Positions 1 through 6,486 of a stretch of DNA of 8,285 nucleotides are shown piece by piece. Under the pieces are notes generated by a model that was not told the origin of the DNA, made no database searches, and worked only from the letters and a program-made list of their open reading frames with translations. Numbering within the stretch: position 1 is the first letter of the stretch; every line of letters starts with the position of its first letter. The stretch is taken from the NCBI GenBank assembly GCA_003228965.1, contig QIGP01000082.1, positions 1-8,285 of the forward strand, read 5' to 3'. Origin of the DNA: Gammaproteobacteria bacterium (GTDB lineage: Bacteria > Pseudomonadota > Gammaproteobacteria > Steroidobacterales > SZUA-146). Position numbers and translations under genes: made by a program.

Positions 1-99
1 ATATTGGACATATTTAACGAATTTAATCGGAAAACCTGGCCAAAATGACTTTTCCGCAGCAGATTCATCCTAAGTCCGACAGGCTCCTAGCCTTCATTG
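1..99. other. Region downstream of pnp with two small inverted repeats, no gene seen
   Basis: No coding region is supported here. AGGCT-CCT-AGCCT at 81-93 forms a 5-bp stem only 6 bases after the pnp stop. CGGAAAA (28-34) and TTTTCCG (50-56) form a 7-bp stem around a 15-base loop. Neither is followed by a T run on the minus strand, so a Rho-independent terminator is not convincing. The operon may end here by another route or continue beyond the window. The stretch could also be the edge of a dispersed element, but I cannot tell from one copy. Confidence 0.4.
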
Positions 100-2190
100 T
101 CAGCCGTTTCCATCCAGGTCACGCATACTCAAACGAATGCGGCCCTGACGGTCAACTTCGAGCACTTTCACGGTAATCTCGTCGCCTTCCGCCAGCTTGT
201 CGCTGACTTTCTCAACGCGCTCATCGGAGATTTGTGAAATGTGCACCAAGCCGTCTTTGCCAGGCAAAATGGTTACAAAAGCACCGAAGTCCATGAGGCG
301 GGCAACTTTACCCTGGTAAATTGTGCCAACTTCAACTTCCGCTGTGATCAGCTTGATACGATTCTCAGCTTCACGGCCAGAGGCACCTTCAACAGACGCG
401 ATACGTACAGTACCGTCGTTGTCGATATCAATAGTAGCGCCGGTTTCTTCGGTAATGGCACGAATAACGGCACCGCCCTTACCAATGACGTCACGAATTT
501 TCTCAGGGTCAATCTTCATTGAGATAATCGTTGGTGCCCAATCCGACATTTCTTCACGAGGAGTAGAAATAACTTTCTTCATGTTGTCGAGAATGAACAT
601 ACGCGCATCTTTGGCCTGCTCCAGAGCAGTGGCCATAATGTCTTTGGTAATGCCCTGAATTTTGATGTCCATTTGAAGTGCAGTAATACCTTCTTCAGTA
701 CCTGCAACTTTAAAGTCCATGTCACCCAGGTGATCTTCGTCACCCAGAATGTCAGTCAGAACCTTGTATCGATCGCCGTCTTTCACAAGGCCCATCGCAA
801 CACCGGCCACAGGTGCTTTTGTTGGCACACCTGCGTCCATCAGCGCAAGGCTCGTACCACACACAGAAGCCATTGAACTTGAACCGTTCGACTCGGTGAT
901 TTCAGAAACGACACGAATGACGTAAGGAAACTCTTCCATGTTTGGCATAACCGCAGCCATACCGCGTTTGGCCAACTTACCGTGTCCGATTTCGCGACGT
1001 TTAGGACCAGACATAAAGCCTGTTTCGCCGACGCAGAACGGTGGGAAGTTGTAATGCAACATAAACGGCTCTTTGTACTCGCCTTCCAATGCATCGATGA
1101 TTTGAGCGTCGCGACCTGTACCCAGCGTGGTCGCTACAATCGCTTGAGTTTCACCACGTGTGAACAGCGCTGAACCGTGGGTGCGAGGTAAAATGCCAAC
1201 ACGAACGTTGATAGGCCTTACTGTTGAGGTATCGCGCCCGTCGATTCGAGGTTGCCCATCCAGTACGCGATTACGCACGATGTCGCTTTCGAGTTTCTTG
1301 AGCATGCCACCGACTTCGTCGCTGCTGTATTTGGCATCGTCGCCACCAGCCAACGCATCCATAACGGCTGCTTTGGTTTCGTGTACTTTGTCCTGACGAG
1401 CCATTTTTTCGGAAATGTCATACGCAGCACTAAGACCTGCAGATGCTTGTGTAGCCACCAGATCTTTAAGCGCTGTATTCTCTGCAGGTGCTTCCCAACC
1501 CCACGACTTCGTGCCGACTTTAGCGGCGAGTTCGCTGATGTTTTGAATAGCAACCTGCATATGCTCGTGACCGAACATAACGGCGCCTAACATGACGTCT
1601 TCCGGAAGAATGTTCGCTTCAGATTCCACCATCAGTACGGCGTCTTTGGTACCTGCAACAACCAGTTCCAGGTCAGAGTCTTGCAACCAGGTACGGGTCG
1701 GATTGAGGCCGTAAGCACCGTCTTTATAACCAACTCGTGCCGCAGCTATCGGACCTGCAAATGGCATGCCTGATATGGCAAGCGCCGCAGAACAACCAAT
1801 AATGGCTGGAATATCGGCGTCGACATCGGGATCGAGCGACATCACGGTAGCAATTATCTGAACTTCGTTCTTGAATCCTTTTGGAAACAAAGGACGAATC
1901 GGGCGATCGATCAAGCGGCAAATCAGTGTTTCTTTTTCAGAAGGCCTGCCTTCTCGCTTGAAAAACCCGCCTGGAATTTTACCGGCCGCATAGGTTTTTT
2001 CCTGGTAATTTACGGTTAACGGGAAAAACGGACGACCTGGATCGGCCTCGCGCTTACCCACAGCCGTTACCAACAGTGCCGTGTCACCCACGGACACCAT
2101 CACGGCCCCACTGGCCTGACGGGCAATCTCACCCGTTTCGATCGTGACCTTTTGGTCACCGTACATAAATTCTTGCTTATGAATAGTCAC
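100..2190 (-). CDS. pnp: Polyribonucleotide nucleotidyltransferase (PNPase)
   Basis: PNPase is a trimeric 3'-5' phosphorolytic exoribonuclease that releases nucleoside diphosphates. It acts in mRNA decay (with RNase E in the degradosome of many gammaproteobacteria), sRNA turnover and tail addition. The 696 residues show RNase PH core 1 (about 5-140, with the RNA-binding [10 protein letters not shown] loop at 76-85), the helical domain (about 145-305) and catalytic RNase PH core 2 (about 311-545). A KH domain (VIGKGG, 568-573) and an S1 domain (about 621-691) follow. Active-site D486, D492 and K494 fall in [12 protein letters not shown] at exactly the E. coli numbers. The protein stops six residues after the S1 domain, so it lacks the roughly 15-residue Ala/Pro/Glu-rich tail of the E. 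coli enzyme. The start is GTG, chosen because [11 protein letters not shown] aligns with the E. coli N-terminus and has a G-rich ribosome binding site. The stop is TGA. Confidence 0.98.
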   Translation of the reverse strand: MTIHKQEFMYGDQKVTIETGEIARQASGAVMVSVGDTALLVTAVGKREADPGRPFFPLTVNYQEKTYAAGKIPGGFFKREGRPSEKETLICRLIDRPIRPLFPKGFKNEVQIIATVMSLDPDVDADIPAIIGCSAALAISGMPFAGPIAAARVGYKDGAYGLNPTRTWLQDSDLELVVAGTKDAVLMVESEANILPEDVMLGAVMFGHEHMQVAIQNISELAAKVGTKSWGWEAPAENTALKDLVATQASAGLSAAYDISEKMARQDKVHETKAAVMDALAGGDDAKYSSDEVGGMLKKLESDIVRNRVLDGQPRIDGRDTSTVRPINVRVGILPRTHGSALFTRGETQAIVATTLGTGRDAQIIDALEGEYKEPFMLHYNFPPFCVGETGFMSGPKRREIGHGKLAKRGMAAVMPNMEEFPYVIRVVSEITESNGSSSMASVCGTSLALMDAGVPTKAPVAGVAMGLVKDGDRYKVLTDILGDEDHLGDMDFKVAGTEEGITALQMDIKIQGITKDIMATALEQAKDARMFILDNMKKVISTPREEMSDWAPTIISMKIDPEKIRDVIGKGGAVIRAITEETGATIDIDNDGTVRIASVEGASGREAENRIKLITAEVEVGTIYQGKVARLMDFGAFVTILPGKDGLVHISQISDERVEKVSDKLAEGDEITVKVLEVDRQGRIRLSMRDLDGNG
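2144..2159. repeat. Short perfect hairpin in the first codons of pnp
   Basis: GTGACC (2144-2149) and GGTCAC (2154-2159) are perfect reverse complements around a TTTT loop (AAAA in the mRNA). The stem begins 31 bases downstream of the pnp GTG, in codons 11-16, just outside the footprint of an initiating ribosome. It may be chance, or part of the translational control region of pnp. Confidence 0.45.
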
Positions 2191-2196
2191 AACAAA

Positions 2197-2204
2197 CCGC
2201 CCCT
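2197..2204 (-). promoter_or_regulatory. G-rich ribosome binding site of pnp
   Basis: AGGGGCGG on the minus strand lies with its GGGG 9 bases before the GTG at 2188-2190. It supports that GTG as the pnp start rather than the ATG eight codons further in (2164-2166). A second AAGGGG lies 10 bases upstream in the hairpin, giving two similar G-rich blocks. Confidence 0.6.
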
Positions 2205-2219
2205 AAACCCCTTGGTTTA
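2204..2219 (-). promoter_or_regulatory. pnp leader hairpin
   Basis: In the 67-bp rpsO-pnp gap the RNA can form a perfect 6-bp stem, UAAACC with GGUUUA, around an AAGG loop. It sits directly upstream of the G-rich ribosome binding site. In E. coli the pnp leader contains a longer stem that RNase III cleaves before PNPase represses its own mRNA. This hairpin is much shorter, so a related role is only a suggestion. No U run follows, so it is not a terminator. Confidence 0.35.
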
Positions 2220-2257
2220 TAACGATGAAGTAAATTGACCCGGATTAGCGGGGAGAA

Positions 2258-2527
2258 TTATCGGCGCAAGCCAAGTTCTGCGATCAGATCCTGATAGCGT
2301 TTGAGATCTTTCTTTTTCAGGTAGTCCAACAATTTGCGACGCGTGTTGACCATTTTCAACAGCCCACGGCGTGAATGGTGGTCTTTCTTGTTGTGCGCAA
2401 AGTGTGCAGTCAGCCCGTTAATACGGGATGACAACAACGCGACCTGAACTTCAGGACTGCCGGTGTCGGCATTCCCGCGTGAATGTTTCTCGATGATTCC
2501 TGTTTTTTGCTCTGTTGAAAGCGGCAT
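2258..2527 (-). CDS. rpsO: 30S ribosomal protein S15
   Basis: S15 is a primary 16S rRNA binder in the central domain (helix 20/22 junction) and takes part in bridge B4 to the 50S subunit. The 89 residues match the usual length, and the whole protein aligns with E. coli S15. Key stretches are [12 protein letters not shown] (21-32), [15 protein letters not shown] (42-56, with the rRNA-contacting His, Asp and Ser) and the [12 protein letters not shown] helix, ending in LIAELGLRR. The ATG at 2525-2527 has a strong AGAGGAA ribosome binding site with 9-base spacing from the AGGA core. It has its own predicted promoter and leader, and pnp follows 67 bp after its TAA stop, the classical rpsO-pnp pair. 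Confidence 0.99.
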   Translation of the reverse strand: MPLSTEQKTGIIEKHSRGNADTGSPEVQVALLSSRINGLTAHFAHNKKDHHSRRGLLKMVNTRRKLLDYLKKKDLKRYQDLIAELGLRR

Positions 2528-2539
2528 GTCGGTCTTTCC

Positions 2540-2559
2540 TCTAAATCTTTCTATTTAAA
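2540..2559 (-). promoter_or_regulatory. rpsO leader hairpin overlapping the ribosome binding site
   Basis: The rpsO leader RNA can form a 7-bp stem, UUUAAAU (2559-2553) with AUUUAGA (2546-2540), one pair being G-U, around a 6-base AGAAAG loop. The 3' arm runs into the Shine-Dalgarno core (GAGGA, 2540-2536). In E. coli S15 represses its own translation by binding a pseudoknot in the rpsO leader. A comparable role here is an inference from position. The stem is A/U only and weak without a bound protein. Confidence 0.35.
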
Positions 2560-2577
2560 CCCTTTTTGGTGCCGCGC

Positions 2578-2607
2578 ATTGTACCCGCAGCAACCCTGTA
2601 CTCACAA
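2578..2607 (-). promoter_or_regulatory. Predicted sigma70 promoter for rpsO-pnp
   Basis: On the minus strand a -35 box TTGTGA (2602-2607, 4 of 6 consensus bases) and a -10 box TACAAT (2578-2583, 5 of 6) are separated by 18 bp. Transcription would begin near 2570-2571, giving a leader of about 43 bases before the rpsO ATG. The bases between the -10 box and the start (GCGCGGC) are G+C rich, as in promoters repressed by ppGpp in the stringent response. E. coli also has a dedicated rpsO promoter in this gap. The prediction is from sequence only. Confidence 0.65.
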
Positions 2608-2620
2608 GCGATTTTGAGCA

Positions 2621-2649
2621 AAAAACAAGTGATTTTAACGCTTGTTTTT
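2621..2649 (-). terminator. A/T-rich hairpin after truB, possible weak terminator or attenuator
   Basis: AAAAACAAG (2621-2629) and CTTGTTTTT (2641-2649) are perfect reverse complements around an 11-base loop. They start 9 bases after the truB stop. In the transcript the 3' arm ends in a run of six U. Only two of the nine pairs are G-C, so the stem is weak. It could cause partial termination between truB and rpsO, or serve as a processing site or 3' end barrier. The element is nearly symmetric on both strands. Confidence 0.4.
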
Positions 2650-2658
2650 ACATCGCTG

Positions 2659-3567
2659 TCAGCGAAACAGTTTTCTGGGTGCAACTCGGCCATCCGGCAG
2701 AATTTCACCAAGGCCAACGAGCCCTTGCTCGTCGACGTATATCCTTATCCAACCCTCATCCGGGGCCCCTGGGGCCTGCACAGGCTGTCCATTTAATAAA
2801 TAAAAGCCCGTATCTGTATCCAGGTCTACTTTCGGCCAGTCGGTCAGAGCACTATCCAAAGGAAGCAGCCAGTCGTCCGCAGATTCCGGCCCGTTAGCCT
2901 CAATCTGCTCTTCGATAGCCTCTAAAGTCACAAGCTGGCTATCGTCAAACGGCCCTGCAGCCGTCCGGCGCAAGATTCCAACGTGTGCCAGCGCACCCAA
3001 CTTCTCCGCAATATCCTCAACCAGGGTACGAATATACGTCCCTTTGGAGCATTTCACCCGAAGCGCCATAGTGCCCGCGTCCGATGATCGTCTCTCGAGC
3101 GTGTAAATAGTGATGTCCCTGGGGGGACGCTCTACCACTTTGCCCTGCCGCGCCAGAGTATACAGGCGCTTGCCGTCTTGTTTTAACGCCGAGTACATCG
3201 GCGGTATTTGCTGCTGCGGTCCGACAAAAGACGGCAACATGGCGTTTATTTCGTCATCCGATGGCACCACGTCCGAAGTCTCTACGACCTCCCCGTCCGC
3301 GTCGCCTGTGTCAGTGCGTCCGCCAAAAACGGCGGTTACTTCATACGTCTTGCTCGATTCGAGCAAATACCCCGACACCTTGGTAGCGTGGCCAAAACAC
3401 AATGGAAGCAGACCACTTGCAAGCGGGTCGAGGCTACCGGTGTGGCCGGCCTTGCGTGCAAACAGCAGACCTTTGGCTCGCTGCAAGGCACGATTGGAAG
3501 TTAGCCCGCCAGGTTTGTCTAACAGCAAAATGCCGTTAACATTACGCCCTTTACGACTTCGACCCAT
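2659..3567 (-). CDS. truB: tRNA pseudouridine(55) synthase TruB
   Basis: TruB isomerises uridine 55 in the T-loop of nearly all elongator tRNAs to pseudouridine and also acts as a tRNA chaperone. The 302-residue protein opens with the family's NGILLLDKPGGLTSN motif. It carries the catalytic aspartate in GHTGSLDPLASG (D47, equivalent to E. coli D48), the active-site tyrosine region KTYEV (Y75), GGRTDTGDADG, PPMYSALKQDGKRLY and CSKGTYIRTL (173-182). The C-terminal PUA-like domain (about 245-302) ends in GRVAPRKL. E. coli TruB has 314 residues. The ATG at 3565-3567 lies inside rbfA, upstream of the rbfA stop. The only purine-rich stretch (GAAGAG) is too close to the ATG to be a normal ribosome binding site, so coupling to rbfA is likely. 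The stop is TGA. Confidence 0.97.
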   Translation of the reverse strand: MGRSRKGRNVNGILLLDKPGGLTSNRALQRAKGLLFARKAGHTGSLDPLASGLLPLCFGHATKVSGYLLESSKTYEVTAVFGGRTDTGDADGEVVETSDVVPSDDEINAMLPSFVGPQQQIPPMYSALKQDGKRLYTLARQGKVVERPPRDITIYTLERRSSDAGTMALRVKCSKGTYIRTLVEDIAEKLGALAHVGILRRTAAGPFDDSQLVTLEAIEEQIEANGPESADDWLLPLDSALTDWPKVDLDTDTGFYLLNGQPVQAPGAPDEGWIRIYVDEQGLVGLGEILPDGRVAPRKLFR

Positions 3568-3976
3568 GCTCTTCGCTGGTGTCTATGTCGTCGTCGCAGG
3601 CATCTTCGTTGTCGTGGCGTGCCTCGTCCTGGGCCACGGCATTGTTAATAAGTTCGCTCATCGCGCGTCCACGCAGCGCAACGGTGTCTTTGAAAAACCG
3701 CAGTTCCGGTGTGGTGCGCAGGCTAATTTCACGGCCAACCTTGTTGCGAATAAACCCGCCCGCTTTTTGCAGCACTATGGCAATTTCGTCAAGGTCGGCG
3801 TCATCGTCCAGCGACGTAAAATAAATTTTCGCCACACCCAGATCGCGACTCAAATGCAAATCGGTAATAGTCACCAGACTCACGCGAGGGTCGTGCACTT
3901 CGTTGCGCACAACGTCACTGACCAGTCTGTGAAGCAACTCGGAAACACGCTCACTACGATGAAACTCTTTAGGCAT
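3551..3976 (-). CDS. rbfA: 30S ribosome-binding factor RbfA
   Basis: RbfA is a small KH-fold protein that binds the 30S subunit near helix 1 of 16S rRNA, helps late maturation and supports cold adaptation. The 141 residues begin with the conserved FHRSERVSELLHR helix. They continue with EVHDPRVSLVTIT and carry the family AxG kink (AGG, 72-74) just before FIRNKVG and the LRTTPELRF strand. The tail from about 117 is acidic and unstructured-looking, and the protein is slightly longer than E. coli RbfA (133). The ATG lies 12 bp after the infB TAA, with no recognisable Shine-Dalgarno sequence, so translation probably depends on ribosomes leaving infB. Its last 17 bp overlap the start of truB. Confidence 0.97.
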   Translation of the reverse strand: MPKEFHRSERVSELLHRLVSDVVRNEVHDPRVSLVTITDLHLSRDLGVAKIYFTSLDDDADLDEIAIVLQKAGGFIRNKVGREISLRTTPELRFFKDTVALRGRAMSELINNAVAQDEARHDNEDACDDDIDTSEEHGSKS

Positions 3977-3988
3977 AATATTGCGCGC

Positions 3989-6466
3989 TTACAGCGAACG
4001 AGCGACCTCGATACGTTCAAAGCACTCAATTTGATCGCCTTCGCGGACGTCAGTGTAGTTTTTCACACCGATTCCACACTCAGTACCTGAGCGAACTTCG
4101 TTGACGTTGTCTTTAAAGCGACGCAGCGACTCGAGCTCACCTTCGTAAATAACGACGTTGTCACGCAGCACGCGAATTGGGAAGCTGAGGCGTACGTAAC
4201 CTTCGGATACAAGACTACCGGCAATCTGGCCAAGTTTCGGTGAAGTAAACACTTCCTTAACTGTGGCAAGACCCACAATTTGTTCTTTGATTTCAGGTGC
4301 CATCTTGCCGCTGATTGCGCGTTTCACTTCGTCAATCACTTCGTAGATGATGCTGTAGTAATGCAGCTCTATGCCTGAGTCTTTAATCACTTGACGAGCA
4401 GCACTGTCGGCTCGTGTGTTAAAGCCAATGACAATGGCGTTAGAGGCCACGGCAAGGTTCACGTCTGACTCTGTAATTCCGCCAACCGCACTCAACACGA
4501 TCTTCACTTCAACGTCTTCCTGAGTCAATCGCATCAGTGAATCGCTCAATGCTTCTGCACTACCCTGAACGTCGGCTTTAATAACCAGGTTGACACTTTC
4601 GCGTTCGCCCTGTGCCATCTGCGAGAAGACGTCTTCGAGACGCGAAGCTTGCTGTTTGGCAAGCTTCTGGTCACGCATTTTGTCCTGACGATGTTGCGCC
4701 AGTTCGCGTGCTTTGCGATCGTCCGACAAAGTCAAAATATCGTCACCGGCATTCGGTGTTCCTGACAAACCAAGCACCACGGCAGGCGTTGAAGGACCAG
4801 CTTCTTTAATGGGCTTGCCGAATTCGTCAAACATGGCTCGTACACGGCCGAATTCCGTACCGGCAAGCAATGTATCGCCTACGCTCAGCGAACCTCGGGT
4901 AACAAGTACAGTAGCCACTGCACCACGTCCCTTCTCAAGGGAGGATTCCAGGACAACACCAGCCGCAGGACCGTCGGCAGTCGCTGTCAGCTCAAGCAGT
5001 TCTGCCTGCAGCGAAATGTTCTCTAGCAATTTATCTACGCCGTCACCGGTTTTTGCAGACACGGGAACGAACATGGTCTCGCCACCCCAGTCTTCGGGAA
5101 GTACGTCGTGCTGCGACATTTCGTTCTTAACCCGTTCCATGTCTGCATCTTCGCGGTCCATTTTATTAACCGCAACAATGATTGGAACACCGGCCGCTTT
5201 CGAATGTTTGATCGCTTCGATGGTTTGAGGCTTAACGCCGTCGTCGCCTGCGACCACTAAAATCACAATGTCGGTAACCTGAGCACCACGTGCACGCATG
5301 GCGGTAAACGCTTCGTGTCCGGGCGTATCCAAAAAGGCGATGTCGCCTTTGCTGGTTGCGACGCGGTAAGCACCAATGTGCTGAGTAATTCCGCCGGCTT
5401 CGCCGTCGGCTACTTTGGTGCGTCGAATGTAATCGAGTAACGAGGTCTTACCGTGATCGACGTGGCCCATGACCGTAACAACCGGTGCACGGTGAACCTC
5501 ATCGCCTACGGCCTGACTAGCTTCAACCACTTCGTCTTCGAGCACGTTGTCGCTGACAATAGAAACGGTATGCCCCATCTCTTCAACCACTAACTGTGCC
5601 GTATCCTGATCGATGACCTGGTTAATCGTAACCATCGCACCCATGCCCATCATCGTTTTGATAACTTCGTTGGCTTTCACGGCCATTTTCTGGGCAAGTT
5701 CGGCTACAGTGATGGTGTCGCCCAACGCTACTTCCCGCACTAGCGGAGCTGTAGGCTTCTCGAAATTCAGAGAGTCTGAATTGACTGCAACAGGACGACG
5801 TCGTGCAGGCTTCTTGGCACGTCGACGACCGCCCTTGCTGTTTGCAACGTGCAGTTCTTTACGTCCGTATTTCGTATTCTTGTCGCCGGCAGGCTTCTTG
5901 GCCCTACGCGCCGCATCTTGTTGTTTGCGTCGTTCTTCTTCAACGCGTTTGCGCTCTTCGGCTTCGGCTTTGGTGCGCGCCTCTAGCTCGGCACGCTCTG
6001 TGCGCTCCTTCTCAGCCCTGTCTTCCTCGGATTTGCGTTTTTCTTCAGCTTCTCGGTTACGTTTATCGGTTTCTTCTTTTTCAACGTTTACTACGGCGAG
6101 TTCTTTCTCGCGTTGCGCATCCAGCACTTCCTGTTTAGCTTTTGCTTCTTCTTCCAGGACACCGCGGCTTACGTAAGTTCGCTTGCTTCGCACTTCGACA
6201 TTAACCGTTCGCGTACGACCCTGTCCGCCAGACATCTTAAGCTCACTCCGCTGCTTGCGCTGCAGTATGATTTTCTTAGGCGCAGCACCCTCGTCTTTGC
6301 GACCGTGTGCGGTACGCAAATGGGTTAGCAACTGAAGCTTGTTGTCTTCAGAGATGGGATCTGTTGCACTGCCCACATTGATACCTGCCTCGGCCATTTG
6401 CTCCAGCAATTTATCAACGGTTACTTTCAGTACATCAGCGAACTGTGTGACGGTTACGTCAGCCAT
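3989..6466 (-). CDS. infB: Translation initiation factor IF-2
   Basis: IF2 is the GTPase that brings fMet-tRNA to the 30S subunit and promotes 50S joining. The 825 residues show an N-terminal IF2_N domain (about 1-52), a long charged, probably coiled-coil linker (about 100-190), a basic stretch (about 200-226) and a second IF2_N domain (about 243-300). The G domain follows, with GHVDHGKT (334-341), [10 protein letters not shown] (358-367), DTPGHE (380-385), NKMD (434-437) and SAK (470-472). After it come the beta-barrel domain II, a helical linker near 585-620, domain III, and the C-terminal fMet-tRNA-binding domain ending near 825. It is about 65 residues shorter than E. coli IF2 (890), mainly in the linker. 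The ATG start is backed by GGAG in the 20-bp nusA-infB gap, 8 bases upstream. All GTPase motifs are intact. The linker carries an RRAKKPA repeat. Confidence 0.98.
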   Translation of the reverse strand: MADVTVTQFADVLKVTVDKLLEQMAEAGINVGSATDPISEDNKLQLLTHLRTAHGRKDEGAAPKKIILQRKQRSELKMSGGQGRTRTVNVEVRSKRTYVSRGVLEEEAKAKQEVLDAQREKELAVVNVEKEETDKRNREAEEKRKSEEDRAEKERTERAELEARTKAEAEERKRVEEERRKQQDAARRAKKPAGDKNTKYGRKELHVANSKGGRRRAKKPARRRPVAVNSDSLNFEKPTAPLVREVALGDTITVAELAQKMAVKANEVIKTMMGMGAMVTINQVIDQDTAQLVVEEMGHTVSIVSDNVLEDEVVEASQAVGDEVHRAPVVTVMGHVDHGKTSLLDYIRRTKVADGEAGGITQHIGAYRVATSKGDIAFLDTPGHEAFTAMRARGAQVTDIVILVVAGDDGVKPQTIEAIKHSKAAGVPIIVAVNKMDREDADMERVKNEMSQHDVLPEDWGGETMFVPVSAKTGDGVDKLLENISLQAELLELTATADGPAAGVVLESSLEKGRGAVATVLVTRGSLSVGDTLLAGTEFGRVRAMFDEFGKPIKEAGPSTPAVVLGLSGTPNAGDDILTLSDDRKARELAQHRQDKMRDQKLAKQQASRLEDVFSQMAQGERESVNLVIKADVQGSAEALSDSLMRLTQEDVEVKIVLSAVGGITESDVNLAVASNAIVIGFNTRADSAARQVIKDSGIELHYYSIIYEVIDEVKRAISGKMAPEIKEQIVGLATVKEVFTSPKLGQIAGSLVSEGYVRLSFPIRVLRDNVVIYEGELESLRRFKDNVNEVRSGTECGIGVKNYTDVREGDQIECFERIEVARSL
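4644..4667. repeat. 9-bp perfect inverted repeat inside infB
   Basis: GAAGCTTGC (4644-4652) and GCAAGCTTC (4659-4667) are exact reverse complements around a 6-base loop. They encode the [10 protein letters not shown] part of the helical segment joining domains II and III of IF2. Eight bases away is a 12-bp palindrome, GAAGACGTCTTC (4625-4636). No T run follows on the minus strand, so a terminator role is not indicated. Confidence 0.6.
5805..5902. repeat. 14-bp direct repeat in the IF2 linker
   Basis: GCAGGCTTCTTGGC occurs at 5805-5818 and again at 5889-5902, a period of 84 bp (28 codons). Both copies are in frame and encode the AKKPA core of two RRAKKPA segments, near residues 188-194 and 215-221 of IF2. 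The linker of IF2 is known to vary in length and to gain and lose basic/charged repeats, so this may mark a small internal duplication. Confidence 0.6.
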
Positions 6467-6486
6467 AATTTACTCCACGCGAAAAT

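Noticed and set aside
2164..2166. ATG as an alternative pnp start
   Set aside because: It would remove the conserved first residues before MYGDQ. The upstream GTG has a G-rich ribosome binding site and gives a normal N-terminus.
2204..2219. Rho-independent terminator between rpsO and pnp
   Set aside because: The 6-bp stem is followed by G-rich sequence rather than a U run, and the same bases form the pnp ribosome binding site.
3110..4090. Open plus-strand frame of 326 codons opposite truB, rbfA and the end of infB
   Set aside because: It lies fully antisense to three strongly conserved genes, resembles no family I know, and has no ribosome binding site or promoter that I can defend. Long antisense frames commonly arise from the codon bias of the real strand.
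6124..6126. GTG in the IF2 linker (near codon 114) as an E. coli-like internal start
   Set aside because: The purine-rich AGGAA directly abuts the codon, with no proper spacing, and no other feature supports initiation there.
5613..6176. Open plus-strand frame of 187 codons, very rich in serine and arginine
   Set aside because: It mirrors the Glu/Lys/Arg-rich linker of IF2 on the other strand; the low-complexity composition is a by-product of that linker.
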